Program-made: the position numbers and the translations under genes
In this document: in pieces, positions 30,894-40,023 of the stretch
Position numbering within the stretch: position 1 is the first letter of the stretch
Layout of the letters: every line of letters starts with the position of its first letter
Source: Bacteroidota bacterium
Lineage (GTDB): Bacteria > Bacteroidota > Bacteroidia > Bacteroidales > WCHB1-69
DNA: 64,000 nucleotides
NCBI GenBank assembly: GCA_022708105.1
Contig: JAKIZI010000007.1
Coordinates: 326 to 64,325 of the forward strand
Direction of reading: 5' to 3'
The notes under the pieces: generated by a model
What the model saw: the letters and a program-made list of their open reading frames with translations, nothing else
Told to the model about the DNA's origin: nothing
The model's database searches: none

Positions 30894-32297
30894 CTATAAA
30901 TTTGAATCATTAACTTTTAATATACTATTGATTACAAGAGACTTATAAAAATCTCCACGTTCCGTAAAATTCTTAAATTGATCATAACTTGCTGCCGCAG
31001 GGGAAAGAAGACATATTTTTCCTTTTTGAGTATATTTGTATGCAAACAACACAATTTCATGAAAATCATTTTCGAGAATAAAATGATTTGGAAGCGGGTA
31101 CTTTTCTTTCCACTCATCAAAAATTCGCTTTCCTGCGGGGCCAGTGAATGCCACATTGGAAAGCGGATATTCTTGGAGGTATTCAATGAGGGAATCATAC
31201 TCAATTCCTCTGTCAAAACCTCCCAAAATCAAGGTATCCACTTTTCGCAATGTTTTCAATGCCGCTATAGCCGCTTCGGGAATTGTAGAAATACTATCAT
31301 TGTAAAATAAAATATCGTTATGAGTTCCAATATATTCCAATCGATGAGGTAATCCTTTAAAGGTTTTCAAATACTTAAGAATTGATTCATCATCGATATT
31401 CTTTGTTTTACAAGCCAAAATTGCAGCCATAATATTGTAATAATTATGTCTTCCGGGCAAATTTGAAAATTCACTCAATTCAAATTCAGAGACCACCTCT
31501 TTCTGCTCGGCAATCACAATCTTTGATTCATAGCTGTAAGCTCCGTTAAATAGGGTATTTTTGCGGCTGTAAGGCAAAACATTTCGTTCATAACGATGAC
31601 TTCTGAGAAGGGCTTGAATATGTTCATCGTCTGCATTATAGATAAGATAATCTTTATTGTCTTGAAATTGAGTAATATTCAACTTTGCCAATTGATAATT
31701 ACTAAAAGAATTAAAATGGTCTAAATGCTCTTGAAAAAGATTTAGAAAAACAGCCACTTTCGGCGAATGATTGGTATATTCCAATTGATGTGCAGACAAT
31801 TCCGCAACTACAATCGTATGTTCATTAATAGCGTCAATTATATCAAAAAATGGAATTCCGATATTTCCTGACAGAATAGCATTATCGGTAACATTTTTTA
31901 GAATATGATAGATTAATGAAGCTGTAGTACTTTTTCCCTTAGTGCCGGTAACTCCGATAATTTGGTCGCGATATGCTTTTATAAAAAGGTCTGTTTGAGA
32001 AGAGATCTTTGAGGGGGGAATGAAATAGGGCAAATGGTTGAGATTAACGCCGGGGGTTTTAAGAATCAAGTCAAAATCATTCAAATTTTTATCATAATCT
32101 TCACCCAGTATGAAAGATAAATATTCATCATCGCTAAATTTCGAAATATCCAATGTTCTGTTTCTATCGGCCACCACAAGAGGCATATCGGGAAAGTGTT
32201 TGCGAATAAATCGATAAGAGGAGATTCCCTCCTTTCCAAATCCAAGAATCACAATTGTGTTATTATGTAGAAATTCCGTAATGCTCTCTTTTTTCAT
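30894..32297 (-). CDS. murD: UDP-N-acetylmuramoyl-alanine-D-glutamate ligase, MurD-type
   Basis: This is a Mur ligase adding glutamate to UDP-MurNAc-L-Ala, a cytoplasmic step of peptidoglycan synthesis. It is 467 residues. An N-terminal Rossmann-like domain holds VILGFGKEGISSY (about 15-27). The ATP loop VTGTKGKST is at 116-124, followed by LSGNIGIP, GLPHRLEYIG and FYNDSISTIPEAAIAALKTL, which contains the conserved ND-S-ATNP-like block. The motif AELSAHQLEY replaces the ELSSFQLE usual in MurD, which may mark a divergent subgroup. It lies outside a division/cell-wall cluster. Another MurD elsewhere in the genome cannot be excluded. It forms an operon with the downstream lipoprotein. Confidence 0.85.
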   Translation of the reverse strand: MKKESITEFLHNNTIVILGFGKEGISSYRFIRKHFPDMPLVVADRNRTLDISKFSDDEYLSFILGEDYDKNLNDFDLILKTPGVNLNHLPYFIPPSKISSQTDLFIKAYRDQIIGVTGTKGKSTTASLIYHILKNVTDNAILSGNIGIPFFDIIDAINEHTIVVAELSAHQLEYTNHSPKVAVFLNLFQEHLDHFNSFSNYQLAKLNITQFQDNKDYLIYNADDEHIQALLRSHRYERNVLPYSRKNTLFNGAYSYESKIVIAEQKEVVSEFELSEFSNLPGRHNYYNIMAAILACKTKNIDDESILKYLKTFKGLPHRLEYIGTHNDILFYNDSISTIPEAAIAALKTLRKVDTLILGGFDRGIEYDSLIEYLQEYPLSNVAFTGPAGKRIFDEWKEKYPLPNHFILENDFHEIVLFAYKYTQKGKICLLSPAAASYDQFKNFTERGDFYKSLVINSILKVNDSNL

Positions 32298-32315
32298 TCT
32301 TTCAAATTTTAGCTA

Positions 32316-32323
32316 CAAAAATA
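32316..32323 (-). promoter_or_regulatory. -7 box for murD
   Basis: On the minus strand TATTTTTG matches TAnnTTTG, 18 bp before the ATG at 32297. Confidence 0.5.
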
Positions 32324-32469
32324 TAGATTTATTAGATACAAAGGATAAAAAATATTAGTTTTCCAAACATTTTTATTCTACGAAAGAGGAGATTGAATAC
32401 AACTTTCGGATTAAAAATAATTATTATCTCAAAAAGCAAAAAAATCCTTTTTCAGATTGTTTTTTTTTA

Positions 32470-32477
32470 TAATTTTG
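32470..32477 (+). promoter_or_regulatory. -7 box for the kor operon
   Basis: TAATTTTG matches TAnnTTTG. It predicts a leader of about 143 bases before korA. Confidence 0.45.
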
Positions 32478-32626
32478 AAACGTATTAAAGTAGCAATGTT
32501 TTTTACTCTAACTAACTCAAATACAAAGTATAAGAACCTCATCTCCCACTTTTACCACCCACTTTAATTTCAATTTGATTAATAAAAATTCCAATATATA
32601 TTAATAAAAACAAATAAATACACGAC

Positions 32627-34462
32627 ATGGCAGTAAAAAAGCAAATTTTAGAAAGAGACAGTGTGGTCATCAAGTTTGCAGGAGATTGTGGTGACGGGAT
32701 GCAACTTTCGGGGACACTCTTTTCAGACACAGCGGCGTTTTCAGGCAAAGACATCGCAACATTTCCTGATTATCCTGCTGAAATCAGAGCACCGCACGAT
32801 ACGGTAGCAGGAGTATCGGGATATCAAGTTCACATTGGGAAAGAAACAAGAATTATCGGAGATGAATGTGATGTATTGGTAGCAATGAATCCGGCCTCTT
32901 TAAAAGCCAATTTAAAATGGGTAAAAAAAGGAGGATTAATTATCACCGATGAAAACAGCTACAACGAAAGAGCATTGGAAAAAGCAGGTTATGAAAATAA
33001 TCCTTTGGAAGATGAATCTTTAAGTTCATATCAGGTTATTCACCCCCAGATTACTACAATGGCAAGTGAAACCGCAAAAGCTTTAGGGTTGGATCCCAAA
33101 GGAGCTGCCCGGACGAAGAATATGTTTTGTTTGGGTATGGTATATGCCATTTTTGATTTTAGTTTAGAAACTCCCTTCAAACTTTTGGATAAAAAATTCA
33201 AAAGCAACAAAGATATGGCCGACATTAACAAGAAAGTAATGGAACAGGGATATATTTTTGCTGAAAATTTGGAATTACTTGAATCAACGGTTCAAGTATC
33301 ACAAGTACAATTGGAAAAGGGACGTTATCGTAATATCACAGGAAATTTAGCCACAGCTTGGGGGTTGATTGCAGCTTCCGAACGTTCAGGACGTAAATTA
33401 TTTTTGGGTTCTTATCCCATCACCCCGGCTACTGACATATTAATTGAATTAGCCAAACATAAATCTTTAGGTGTAAAAGTTTTTCAAGCCGAAGATGAAA
33501 TTGCCGGAATCTGTTCTGCCATTGGAGCTTCTTTTGCAGGAGCAATGGCTTGTACATCCACTTCCGGTCCTGGTTTATCTCTTAAAACCGAAGCATTGGG
33601 TTTGGCAGTAATGACAGAACTTCCTTTGGTTGTAGTAGATGTACAACGAGGAGGTCCTTCCACCGGATTACCGACCAAGTCGGAACAATCTGATTTAAAT
33701 ATGGCACTTTTCGGACGTAACGGAGAAGCTCCGTGTATTATTATTGCGGCTGCATCCCCGGGAGATTGTTTTTATCAGGCTTACAACGCGGCCAAGTATG
33801 CAATGGAGACAATGACTCCTTGTATCTTACTTACAGACGGATATATTGGTCAGGGAAGTGAACTCTTCAGAATACCCAAGGTTGCAGACCTGCCATCAAT
33901 AACTCCACCTGTTGCCACTCCCAACGATCCAAATTACAAACCCTACCGAAGAGATCCAGAAACACTGGTTCGTCAATGGGCAATTCCCGGAATGGAAGGG
34001 TTGAGACATCGTGTAGGCGGTTTGGAAAAAAGCGATGGAGTGGGCGCTGTATCCACTGACCCGTTGAATCATGAAAAAATGGTTAAATACAGAAAAGATA
34101 AAGTTGAAAGATTAGCCGACAGAATTCCTCTTCAATATGTTGACGGAGACGACAGCGGCGAACTTTTATTAGTAAGTTGGGGTGGAACCAAAGGATCCAT
34201 ATTAACCGCCATTAAAGAGGTAAGAAAATCAGGGAAAAAAGTCAGCCATGCCCACTTTACTAACATAATGCCATTACCCAAAAATACGGCTGATCTATTG
34301 GGTAAATTCAAGAAAATATTAGTATGTGAATTAAATTCAGGACAATTCGTCAATTATTTAAGGATGCAATTCCCTCAATACCAATACTTACAATATAACA
34401 AGGTTCAGGGACTTCCTTTTACTGTTCAGGAAATAGTTAAAGAAATCAACAATTTAATTTAA
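32627..34462 (+). CDS. korA: 2-oxoglutarate (2-oxoacid):ferredoxin oxidoreductase, fused gamma-alpha subunit
   Basis: This is the large subunit of a ferredoxin-linked 2-oxoacid oxidoreductase, which turns 2-oxoglutarate (or another 2-oxoacid) and CoA into acyl-CoA, CO2 and reduced ferredoxin. The 611 residues hold a gamma domain (about 1-200: GDCGDGMQLSGTLFSDTA, PDYPAEIRAPHDT) fused to the alpha domain (GSYPITPATDILIELA, FQAEDEIAGICSAIGASFAGA, TSTSGPGLSLKTEALG, DVQRGGPSTGLPTKSEQSD). That fused form with YPITP/TSGPG is typical of KorA. It is 17 bp upstream of korB. Exact 2-oxoacid preference cannot be read from sequence. Confidence 0.93.
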   Translation: MAVKKQILERDSVVIKFAGDCGDGMQLSGTLFSDTAAFSGKDIATFPDYPAEIRAPHDTVAGVSGYQVHIGKETRIIGDECDVLVAMNPASLKANLKWVKKGGLIITDENSYNERALEKAGYENNPLEDESLSSYQVIHPQITTMASETAKALGLDPKGAARTKNMFCLGMVYAIFDFSLETPFKLLDKKFKSNKDMADINKKVMEQGYIFAENLELLESTVQVSQVQLEKGRYRNITGNLATAWGLIAASERSGRKLFLGSYPITPATDILIELAKHKSLGVKVFQAEDEIAGICSAIGASFAGAMACTSTSGPGLSLKTEALGLAVMTELPLVVVDVQRGGPSTGLPTKSEQSDLNMALFGRNGEAPCIIIAAASPGDCFYQAYNAAKYAMETMTPCILLTDGYIGQGSELFRIPKVADLPSITPPVATPNDPNYKPYRRDPETLVRQWAIPGMEGLRHRVGGLEKSDGVGAVSTDPLNHEKMVKYRKDKVERLADRIPLQYVDGDDSGELLLVSWGGTKGSILTAIKEVRKSGKKVSHAHFTNIMPLPKNTADLLGKFKKILVCELNSGQFVNYLRMQFPQYQYLQYNKVQGLPFTVQEIVKEINNLI

Positions 34463-34479
34463 TATAAGGAGATCATAAC

Positions 34480-35511
34480 ATGAGTTACAAAACAATAGAA
34501 AGAACAACGGAACAATTGTCAAAAGAAGATTTTGCAAGTGATCAGATGGTCAGATGGTGCCCGGGTTGTGGAAATCATGCCATCTTATTAGCCGTTGAAA
34601 ACGTATTTCCCATGATTGGGTATAAAAAAGAGAATTTCTGTGTTGTTTCCGGTATCGGCTGTTCTTCAAGATTTCCTTATTACATGAATACGTATGGATT
34701 TCATAGTATTCACGGAAGAGCCAATGCCATCGCAACCGGTATTCGTCTGTTCAACAGAGGATTAAGTGTTTGGATTGCCACCGGAGACGGAGATTCATTG
34801 GCCATCGGAGGAAATCATTTCATCCATATTATCAGAAGAAATCTTGATGTGAACATCATGCTTTTCAATAATGAAATATATGGGTTGACAAAAGGTCAAT
34901 ACTCTCCTACTTCCAAAATGGGAAAGATTACGAAATCTTCTCCTCAAGGAACCATAGAACACCCATTCACAATTGGAGAGTTAGTTTTGGGAGCCCAAGG
35001 AACATTCTTTGCCCGCGTTATTGACAACAACCCCAAATTTATCAGTGAAGTAATGCTGGAAGCTGCAAAACATGACGGGACATCCGTGGTAGAGATGCTG
35101 CAAAATTGTGTTATCTTTAACGACGGAACCCATGAGGAAGTTACCGCAAAAGATAAACGTGATGACAATCAATTAATTCTCAAACACGGAGAAAAAATGA
35201 TTTTCGGAAAAGAGAAAAACAAGGGAATTAAACTTGGAGTCCACGGGCTTGAAGTGATTACGATTGGAGAAGATGGCAATACCATTGATGATGTTTTGGT
35301 ACATGATATGTATCGCAAGGATCCGGGTATTCACCTTATGCTGGCTAAAATGAAACCTTCTCGTTTCCCTATTGCCTTAGGAGTTATTCGTTCCGTAGAT
35401 TATAATACTTATGATGAATTATTGGAAAAACAAATTAAGGATGCACAAGAAAATAGCAAAATTAAGTGTGCCGATGATTTATTAAACAGCGGAGATACTT
35501 GGGAAGTATAA
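34480..35511 (+). CDS. korB: 2-oxoglutarate (2-oxoacid):ferredoxin oxidoreductase beta subunit
   Basis: KorB carries thiamine pyrophosphate and an Fe-S centre and forms the active enzyme with KorA. It is 343 residues. Signature segments are RWCPGCGNHAILLAV (about 25-39), SGIGCSSRFPYYMNTYGFH, HGRANAIATG, and the TPP motif ATGDGDSLAIGGNHFIH with FNNEIYGLTKGQYSPTS. Further Cys (CVIFNDG) complete the set. It follows korA by 17 bp and precedes fabG by 35 bp. Confidence 0.95.
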   Translation: MSYKTIERTTEQLSKEDFASDQMVRWCPGCGNHAILLAVENVFPMIGYKKENFCVVSGIGCSSRFPYYMNTYGFHSIHGRANAIATGIRLFNRGLSVWIATGDGDSLAIGGNHFIHIIRRNLDVNIMLFNNEIYGLTKGQYSPTSKMGKITKSSPQGTIEHPFTIGELVLGAQGTFFARVIDNNPKFISEVMLEAAKHDGTSVVEMLQNCVIFNDGTHEEVTAKDKRDDNQLILKHGEKMIFGKEKNKGIKLGVHGLEVITIGEDGNTIDDVLVHDMYRKDPGIHLMLAKMKPSRFPIALGVIRSVDYNTYDELLEKQIKDAQENSKIKCADDLLNSGDTWEV

Positions 35512-35546
35512 CACAAGCTCTTTAACTCACTTTCACTAATATCATT

Positions 35547-36290
35547 ATGAAAATATTACAAGAAAAAACAGCTTTGATTACCGGAGCAGCAAGAGGAATC
35601 GGTAAAGAAATCGCATTGACTATGGCTGAGCAAGGTGCCAATATCGCTTTTACGGATATTGCACCCGGCCCTCATGCCGATGCATTGGTTACAGAATTAG
35701 AAAATCTTGGAGTTACAGCTCGTTTTTACGTTTCTGATGCTTCTTCATTATCGGATACCGAAAATACTGTTCAGAAAATAATTGAAGATTTCGGAAAAAT
35801 TGACATTTTAGTTAATAATGCCGGAATTACACGAGATACTCTTCTGATGCGAATGAATGAAAAAGATTGGGATGCCGTGATTCAGGTAAATCTAAAATCG
35901 GTATTTAATCTGACCAAATCCGTTCAACCCTATATGCTGAAACAACGTTCCGGCTCTATAATCAATATGAGTTCTATCGTTGGAATAGGCGGTAATATTG
36001 GACAAGCCAATTACGCAGCTTCAAAAGCCGGCATTATTGGTTTTACTAAATCGGTAGCCCAAGAAATTGGTAGCCGCAATATTAGATGCAATGCCATCGC
36101 CCCCGGATTTATCGCTACGGAAATGACAGATAAAGTCCCCGCAGAGATGAGAGAGAATTGGTTGAAAATGATTGCCCTTCGAAGGATTGGCTCCCCTAAG
36201 GATGTTGCCAACATTGCTCTTTTCCTTGCATCGGATTTATCGACTTATGTGACCGGTCAAGTAATTCGCTGCGACGGAGGAATGAACTAG
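35547..36290 (+). CDS. fabG: 3-oxoacyl-[acyl-carrier-protein] reductase
   Basis: This is a short-chain dehydrogenase of 247 residues that reduces 3-oxoacyl-ACP with NADPH in fatty-acid synthesis. It has the Rossmann motif TGAARGIGKEIA (about 10-21), DIAPG, NNAGITRDTLLMRM (about 90-103), the catalytic set S-Y-K (SSIVGIGGNIGQANYAASKAG, about 140-160) and NAIAPGFIATEMTDKVP, all as in FabG. It is 35 bp downstream of korB; functional linkage is unclear and other short-chain dehydrogenase activities are possible, though sequence agreement with FabG is high. Confidence 0.93.
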   Translation: MKILQEKTALITGAARGIGKEIALTMAEQGANIAFTDIAPGPHADALVTELENLGVTARFYVSDASSLSDTENTVQKIIEDFGKIDILVNNAGITRDTLLMRMNEKDWDAVIQVNLKSVFNLTKSVQPYMLKQRSGSIINMSSIVGIGGNIGQANYAASKAGIIGFTKSVAQEIGSRNIRCNAIAPGFIATEMTDKVPAEMRENWLKMIALRRIGSPKDVANIALFLASDLSTYVTGQVIRCDGGMN

Positions 36291-36296
36291 TTTTTG

Positions 36297-37757
36297 ATGA
36301 AGTATATTATCGCTTTCTGGTGTATTCTGCTCTCTTTTGCTGTTCAAGCACAAAGGGATTTGCCGTTACGTATAGAATTTGAAACTGCTAAAGATGCCTC
36401 CGATTACCATTTTGAGCAAGTCGGCAAACAAGGTTGTTTCATTTTTTATGAAGGACAATCTATCAATAAAGATACCACCTCTTGGCTTTTTATGTATTAT
36501 GATACAAATCTGATTAAAAAAAGGAATATATCTCAACCGTTACCTGCTTCTGCCTCTTACATTACAGGAGATTTTTCTGACAATTTTTTATTTCTGCTTT
36601 TTCAAGAAAAAAAACAAAAAAAACAACCAAATGAATATCATTTAGTTACGATTGATCTTCTTTCTAAAACGACAATCTCTACAGAAATTCCAAATCTCAC
36701 CAATTCTAATATCTATAAACTGATAAATATTGGGGATAATTTTCTTATAAACGCTTATACAGAGGGACAAGAGTATCTCTATTTTTTTCATCCTTCTACC
36801 CAACAATTAACTGAATTATCGGCTAATAAAGGCATTATTTCATCAGTTGAATTTATTGAAGAGGATACTTTTTCACACATTTTATATTTGGGTTTATCAA
36901 TTACAGAAGACAAAAACAGCTCTTTTTTCCTTTATAAAACAGATTATTCCGGAAATATTATAAACATCTTATCATTCCCCGCTATTGAAGATTATATATA
37001 TCATTCTGCCCGTATGTCGATTCTTGACAGCAATTCAGCTTTAATTATCGGCACTTACAATATGATACAAGATAAGTATACTGATAATCTGCATTCCGGT
37101 CTCTACACCCTTCAATTTCAGGAAGGGGAAATGCAGTCTCCCACCTTTTTCAATTTTACTCAATTGAGGACTCGCGACTCAAGTTCCATTCAGAGCACTA
37201 AGCCCTTCAATCTGAATTTACAATTGCTGGTTGGAAGTTTATCAACCAATAATCTTCAATACACATTAACCACAGAAGTATATTATCCGGAATATACTCA
37301 ATCCGGATACAGTTCCTACGATCCTTACGGCTATAATATGCCTTCTTCTCCTGTGTTTACAGGATATAGATATGTCAATGCTTATGTAACCACTTTTGAT
37401 AAAGACGGACAATTGCTGTGGCACCACTATATCCCGTTTGAGAATATGCTCACACCAAGATTAATCACAAGAGTACAACTCTTTTTTGAGAATGAAAATG
37501 CCGTTATTTTCTACCCATATAATTCAGATATAACATATACCAGAGTTCATGGAAATCGTGTACTTGATAAAACGACCACTATTTTCATAGAAACTTCCCA
37601 GAAAAATGATATTATTGAATACAGCAAAAAATTGCAAATGGAAAATTGGTACGAAAATAATTTTCTTATTCACGGCTATCAATACTTAAAAAACAATTCC
37701 AAAAATAACAAGGGAAAGCGATATGTCTTTTTTGTCAATAAATTAAGATACCAATAA
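36297..37757 (+). CDS. Secreted protein of unknown function
   Basis: I do not recognise this 486-residue protein. The start is at the ATG at 36297, six bases after the fabG stop; a TTG just before it is less likely. A signal peptide ends VQAQ (about residue 19). The body is beta-rich with repeated strand-turn-strand elements and aromatic Tyr/Phe, compatible with a beta-propeller, but no motif repeats cleanly. Sequence PSSPVFTGYRYVNAY and YDPYGYNMP is unusually rich in Tyr and Pro. The gene converges on the DUF5683 gene, with 3 bp between stops. Confidence 0.7.
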   Translation: MKYIIAFWCILLSFAVQAQRDLPLRIEFETAKDASDYHFEQVGKQGCFIFYEGQSINKDTTSWLFMYYDTNLIKKRNISQPLPASASYITGDFSDNFLFLLFQEKKQKKQPNEYHLVTIDLLSKTTISTEIPNLTNSNIYKLINIGDNFLINAYTEGQEYLYFFHPSTQQLTELSANKGIISSVEFIEEDTFSHILYLGLSITEDKNSSFFLYKTDYSGNIINILSFPAIEDYIYHSARMSILDSNSALIIGTYNMIQDKYTDNLHSGLYTLQFQEGEMQSPTFFNFTQLRTRDSSSIQSTKPFNLNLQLLVGSLSTNNLQYTLTTEVYYPEYTQSGYSSYDPYGYNMPSSPVFTGYRYVNAYVTTFDKDGQLLWHHYIPFENMLTPRLITRVQLFFENENAVIFYPYNSDITYTRVHGNRVLDKTTTIFIETSQKNDIIEYSKKLQMENWYENNFLIHGYQYLKNNSKNNKGKRYVFFVNKLRYQ

Positions 37758-37760
37758 AAA

Positions 37761-38342
37761 TCAAAATTTAATGGCAAGCGTCATCCCTTTATTCCACGAT
37801 GAAGATGCAATATTGGGAGCTACAAAGGGTTGCATAGACATAGATAATTCATCTGAAATATCGAAATAAAAAAGATGAGCATCTACTGCTGCATCCACAA
37901 TATTGAGCAGATATATAATTGCAAATGCCGCAATACTTATTTCCATATTTCTTCTATAATAATTTTTTAAGGCGAGCACATTTTCATCCGTATAAATACT
38001 ATACTTTGGATTCAAATTGTCAAGTTGCCCATTAATTCTGTATTTATATTCATTTTGATATGATTTTGTTTTAACGGCAAAATCATAAATCAAATAAGAC
38101 GAAACTCCTAATCCGGCATAAATGATGGGAACTTTCCACCATTTTTTGTTATAAATCTGTCCGCTTCCGGGAATAACGGCTGATAGGGCTATGGCAACTT
38201 TGGGATTATGTTTTTTTAAAAGTTGTTCCGTGGTTGTAGGCTGTTTTTCCTTTGTAGATAAAATTGTGTCCGTTTGTTGGGCAGAAAGATTCCATATCAA
38301 CAAAAAAGACAAAAGGAAGAAGCACAACTGCCGCCATTTCAT
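37761..38342 (-). CDS. DUF5683 family protein
   Basis: This 193-residue protein has an N-terminal signal or membrane segment (MKWRQLCFFLLSFLLIWNL), then a conserved region with KVAIALSAVIPGSGQIYNKK and WWKVPIIYAGLG, followed by a second hydrophobic stretch and a third (IAAFAIIYLLNIVDAAVDAHLF). The PGxGQxYN-W-KxPxxYxG pattern is the mark of DUF5683. I start at the ATG at 38342, 7 bp after the parB stop; the longer frame to 38429 runs inside parB. Its co-occurrence with ParB is a common Bacteroidota arrangement. Function unknown. Confidence 0.88.
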   Translation of the reverse strand: MKWRQLCFFLLSFLLIWNLSAQQTDTILSTKEKQPTTTEQLLKKHNPKVAIALSAVIPGSGQIYNKKWWKVPIIYAGLGVSSYLIYDFAVKTKSYQNEYKYRINGQLDNLNPKYSIYTDENVLALKNYYRRNMEISIAAFAIIYLLNIVDAAVDAHLFYFDISDELSMSMQPFVAPNIASSSWNKGMTLAIKF

Positions 38343-38349
38343 TGGATAT

Positions 38350-39234
38350 TTATTTAAGAATATTGATAATTCTTTCCAACTCTTCTTCTGAAGTGAATGG
38401 AATAGAGATCTTTCCCTTTCCTGACACATCCTTCACCACAGAAATTTTGGTATTTAATTTTTTGGATAATCCGTTTTTAAAGTCAGTCACATGAGCAGAT
38501 AATGAAACTTTCATTTTCTTTTTAGCAACACCTTGTTCGGATAAATATTTTTTTACAAGAACTTCTGTCTGTCTAACGGAGAGTCCATTTTTAAGAATAT
38601 CCTCTACTACTTTATTTTGAAGTTGGGGATCTTCGAGAGTTACCATCGCTCTGGCATGTCCCATGGAAATTTTATTATCGCGGACGGCAATTTGAGCTTG
38701 GAGAGATAATTTCAGCAATCGGAGGTAGTTGGCAATTGTACTTCTATCTTTCCCAACTTTTTGGCTAAGTTCTTCTTGATTTAAACTGCATTCTTCGATT
38801 AATCTTTGAAATGAGACGGCGATTTCTATAGCATTCAGATCTTCACGTTGAATATTTTCAACTAATGCCATTTGAATGGATTGCAAATCATCGGCAGTTC
38901 TAATAAAGGCGGGAATTTCTGTCAATCCTGCCAATTTAGAAGCACGAAGCCGTCGTTCCCCCGAAATCAACTGATATTTTCCATTATCGATAGGGCGTAC
39001 AGTAACCGGTTGAATTAACCCATAAGATTTAATAGAAGAAGCCAATTCTTCAATGGCGGTTTGTTCAAAATCACTTCTTGGTTGGTAAGGATTTGCCTCA
39101 ATCAAGTCTATTTTTATAAACCCATTCACATCGGATTTGATTCTTGCAACCGAATTGGGTGAAATGACTGTATATTCAGCATCTCCAAGCAACGCTCCTA
39201 AGCCTTTTCCCAGCTTACTCTTATTTTTTTCCAT
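38350..39234 (-). CDS. parB: Chromosome-partitioning protein ParB
   Basis: ParB is the CTPase and parS-binding partner of ParA in chromosome segregation. It is 294 residues. The N-terminal domain (about 35-130) has IEANPYQPR, SGERRLRASKLAG and LVENIQREDLNAIE. The central helix-turn-helix (about 140-210) includes EELSQKVGKDRSTIANYLRL and SMGHARAM. The C-terminal dimerisation domain ends IPFTSEEELERIINILK. It lies 15 bp downstream of parA and 7 bp upstream of the DUF5683 gene. I saw no 16-bp parS palindrome (tgttncacgtgaaaca) in this window. Confidence 0.95.
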   Translation of the reverse strand: MEKNKSKLGKGLGALLGDAEYTVISPNSVARIKSDVNGFIKIDLIEANPYQPRSDFEQTAIEELASSIKSYGLIQPVTVRPIDNGKYQLISGERRLRASKLAGLTEIPAFIRTADDLQSIQMALVENIQREDLNAIEIAVSFQRLIEECSLNQEELSQKVGKDRSTIANYLRLLKLSLQAQIAVRDNKISMGHARAMVTLEDPQLQNKVVEDILKNGLSVRQTEVLVKKYLSEQGVAKKKMKVSLSAHVTDFKNGLSKKLNTKISVVKDVSGKGKISIPFTSEEELERIINILK

Positions 39235-39249
39235 GGCACAAAGCTTAAA

Positions 39250-40023
39250 TTATAATGTATATCCGTTATTCTGCAAAATTTCTTTTGCCAGATTAAAGTG
39301 GTTGGTAGTTCCTTTCGATTGAACATCATACAGGACAATAGGTTTTCCGTAACTTGGAGCTTCGCTTAATCTGATATTTCTACTGATTACCGTATCAAAA
39401 ACAATATTTCTACAATGTTGTCGAACATCTTCCACAACTGCATTCGCTAGCTTAAGCCGAGAATCGTACATTGTCAATAAAATTCCTTCAATAGTTAAAT
39501 TGGGATTCATTCCGGATTGAATCAAACGTATGGTATTCAAAAGTTTTCCAAGACCTTCGAGTGCAAAATATTCACATTGAACCGGAATAATAACAGAATC
39601 CGAAGCCACAAGGGCGTTTAATGTTATCAATCCGAGAGAAGGGGCGCAATCAATAAAAATAAACTCATAATCATCTTTCAGAGATTGCAGCGCTTTTCTC
39701 AATCTATACTCCCGTTCTTCCAAAGAAATCATTTCAATTTCAGCTCCCACCAAGTCAATTTTGGCCGGTAACAGATCAAGATTCGGCGTATTGGTCGTCA
39801 ATATAGTTTGCTTGGCATCATAATCACCAATCATGCAATCATATATACTATATTGTATTTCATTTTGATCGAAACCGACTCCTGCGGTAGCATTGGCTTG
39901 CGGATCGGCATCTATTAAAAGGGTCTTATGTTCTAAAACAGCCAATGAAGCAGCCAAATTAACAGATGTTGTGGTCTTCCCTACTCCTCCCTTTTGATTA
40001 ACAACAGCAATAATTTTTCCCAT
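39250..40023 (-). CDS. parA: Chromosome-partitioning ATPase ParA (Soj)
   Basis: This is a Walker-type ATPase of 257 residues. The deviant Walker A is KGGVGKTTTSVNLA (about 11-24), Walker A' contains LIDADPQANATAG, and the switch region is FIDCAPSLGLITLNAL. It segregates chromosomes with ParB. It overlaps the upstream PUR-like gene by 1 bp (TAATG), so translation is probably coupled, and lies 15 bp upstream of parB. Confidence 0.96.
   Translation of the reverse strand: MGKIIAVVNQKGGVGKTTTSVNLAASLAVLEHKTLLIDADPQANATAGVGFDQNEIQYSIYDCMIGDYDAKQTILTTNTPNLDLLPAKIDLVGAEIEMISLEEREYRLRKALQSLKDDYEFIFIDCAPSLGLITLNALVASDSVIIPVQCEYFALEGLGKLLNTIRLIQSGMNPNLTIEGILLTMYDSRLKLANAVVEDVRQHCRNIVFDTVISRNIRLSEAPSYGKPIVLYDVQSKGTTNHFNLAKEILQNNGYTL

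Larger units (their letters stand above)
32298..32626. other. Divergent intergenic region
   Basis: This region carries outward promoter boxes: TATTTTTG on the minus strand at 32316-32323 for murD (leader about 12 bases) and TAATTTTG at 32470-32477 for korA (leader about 143 bases). The long korA leader has no obvious riboswitch-like structure by eye. Confidence 0.55.
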
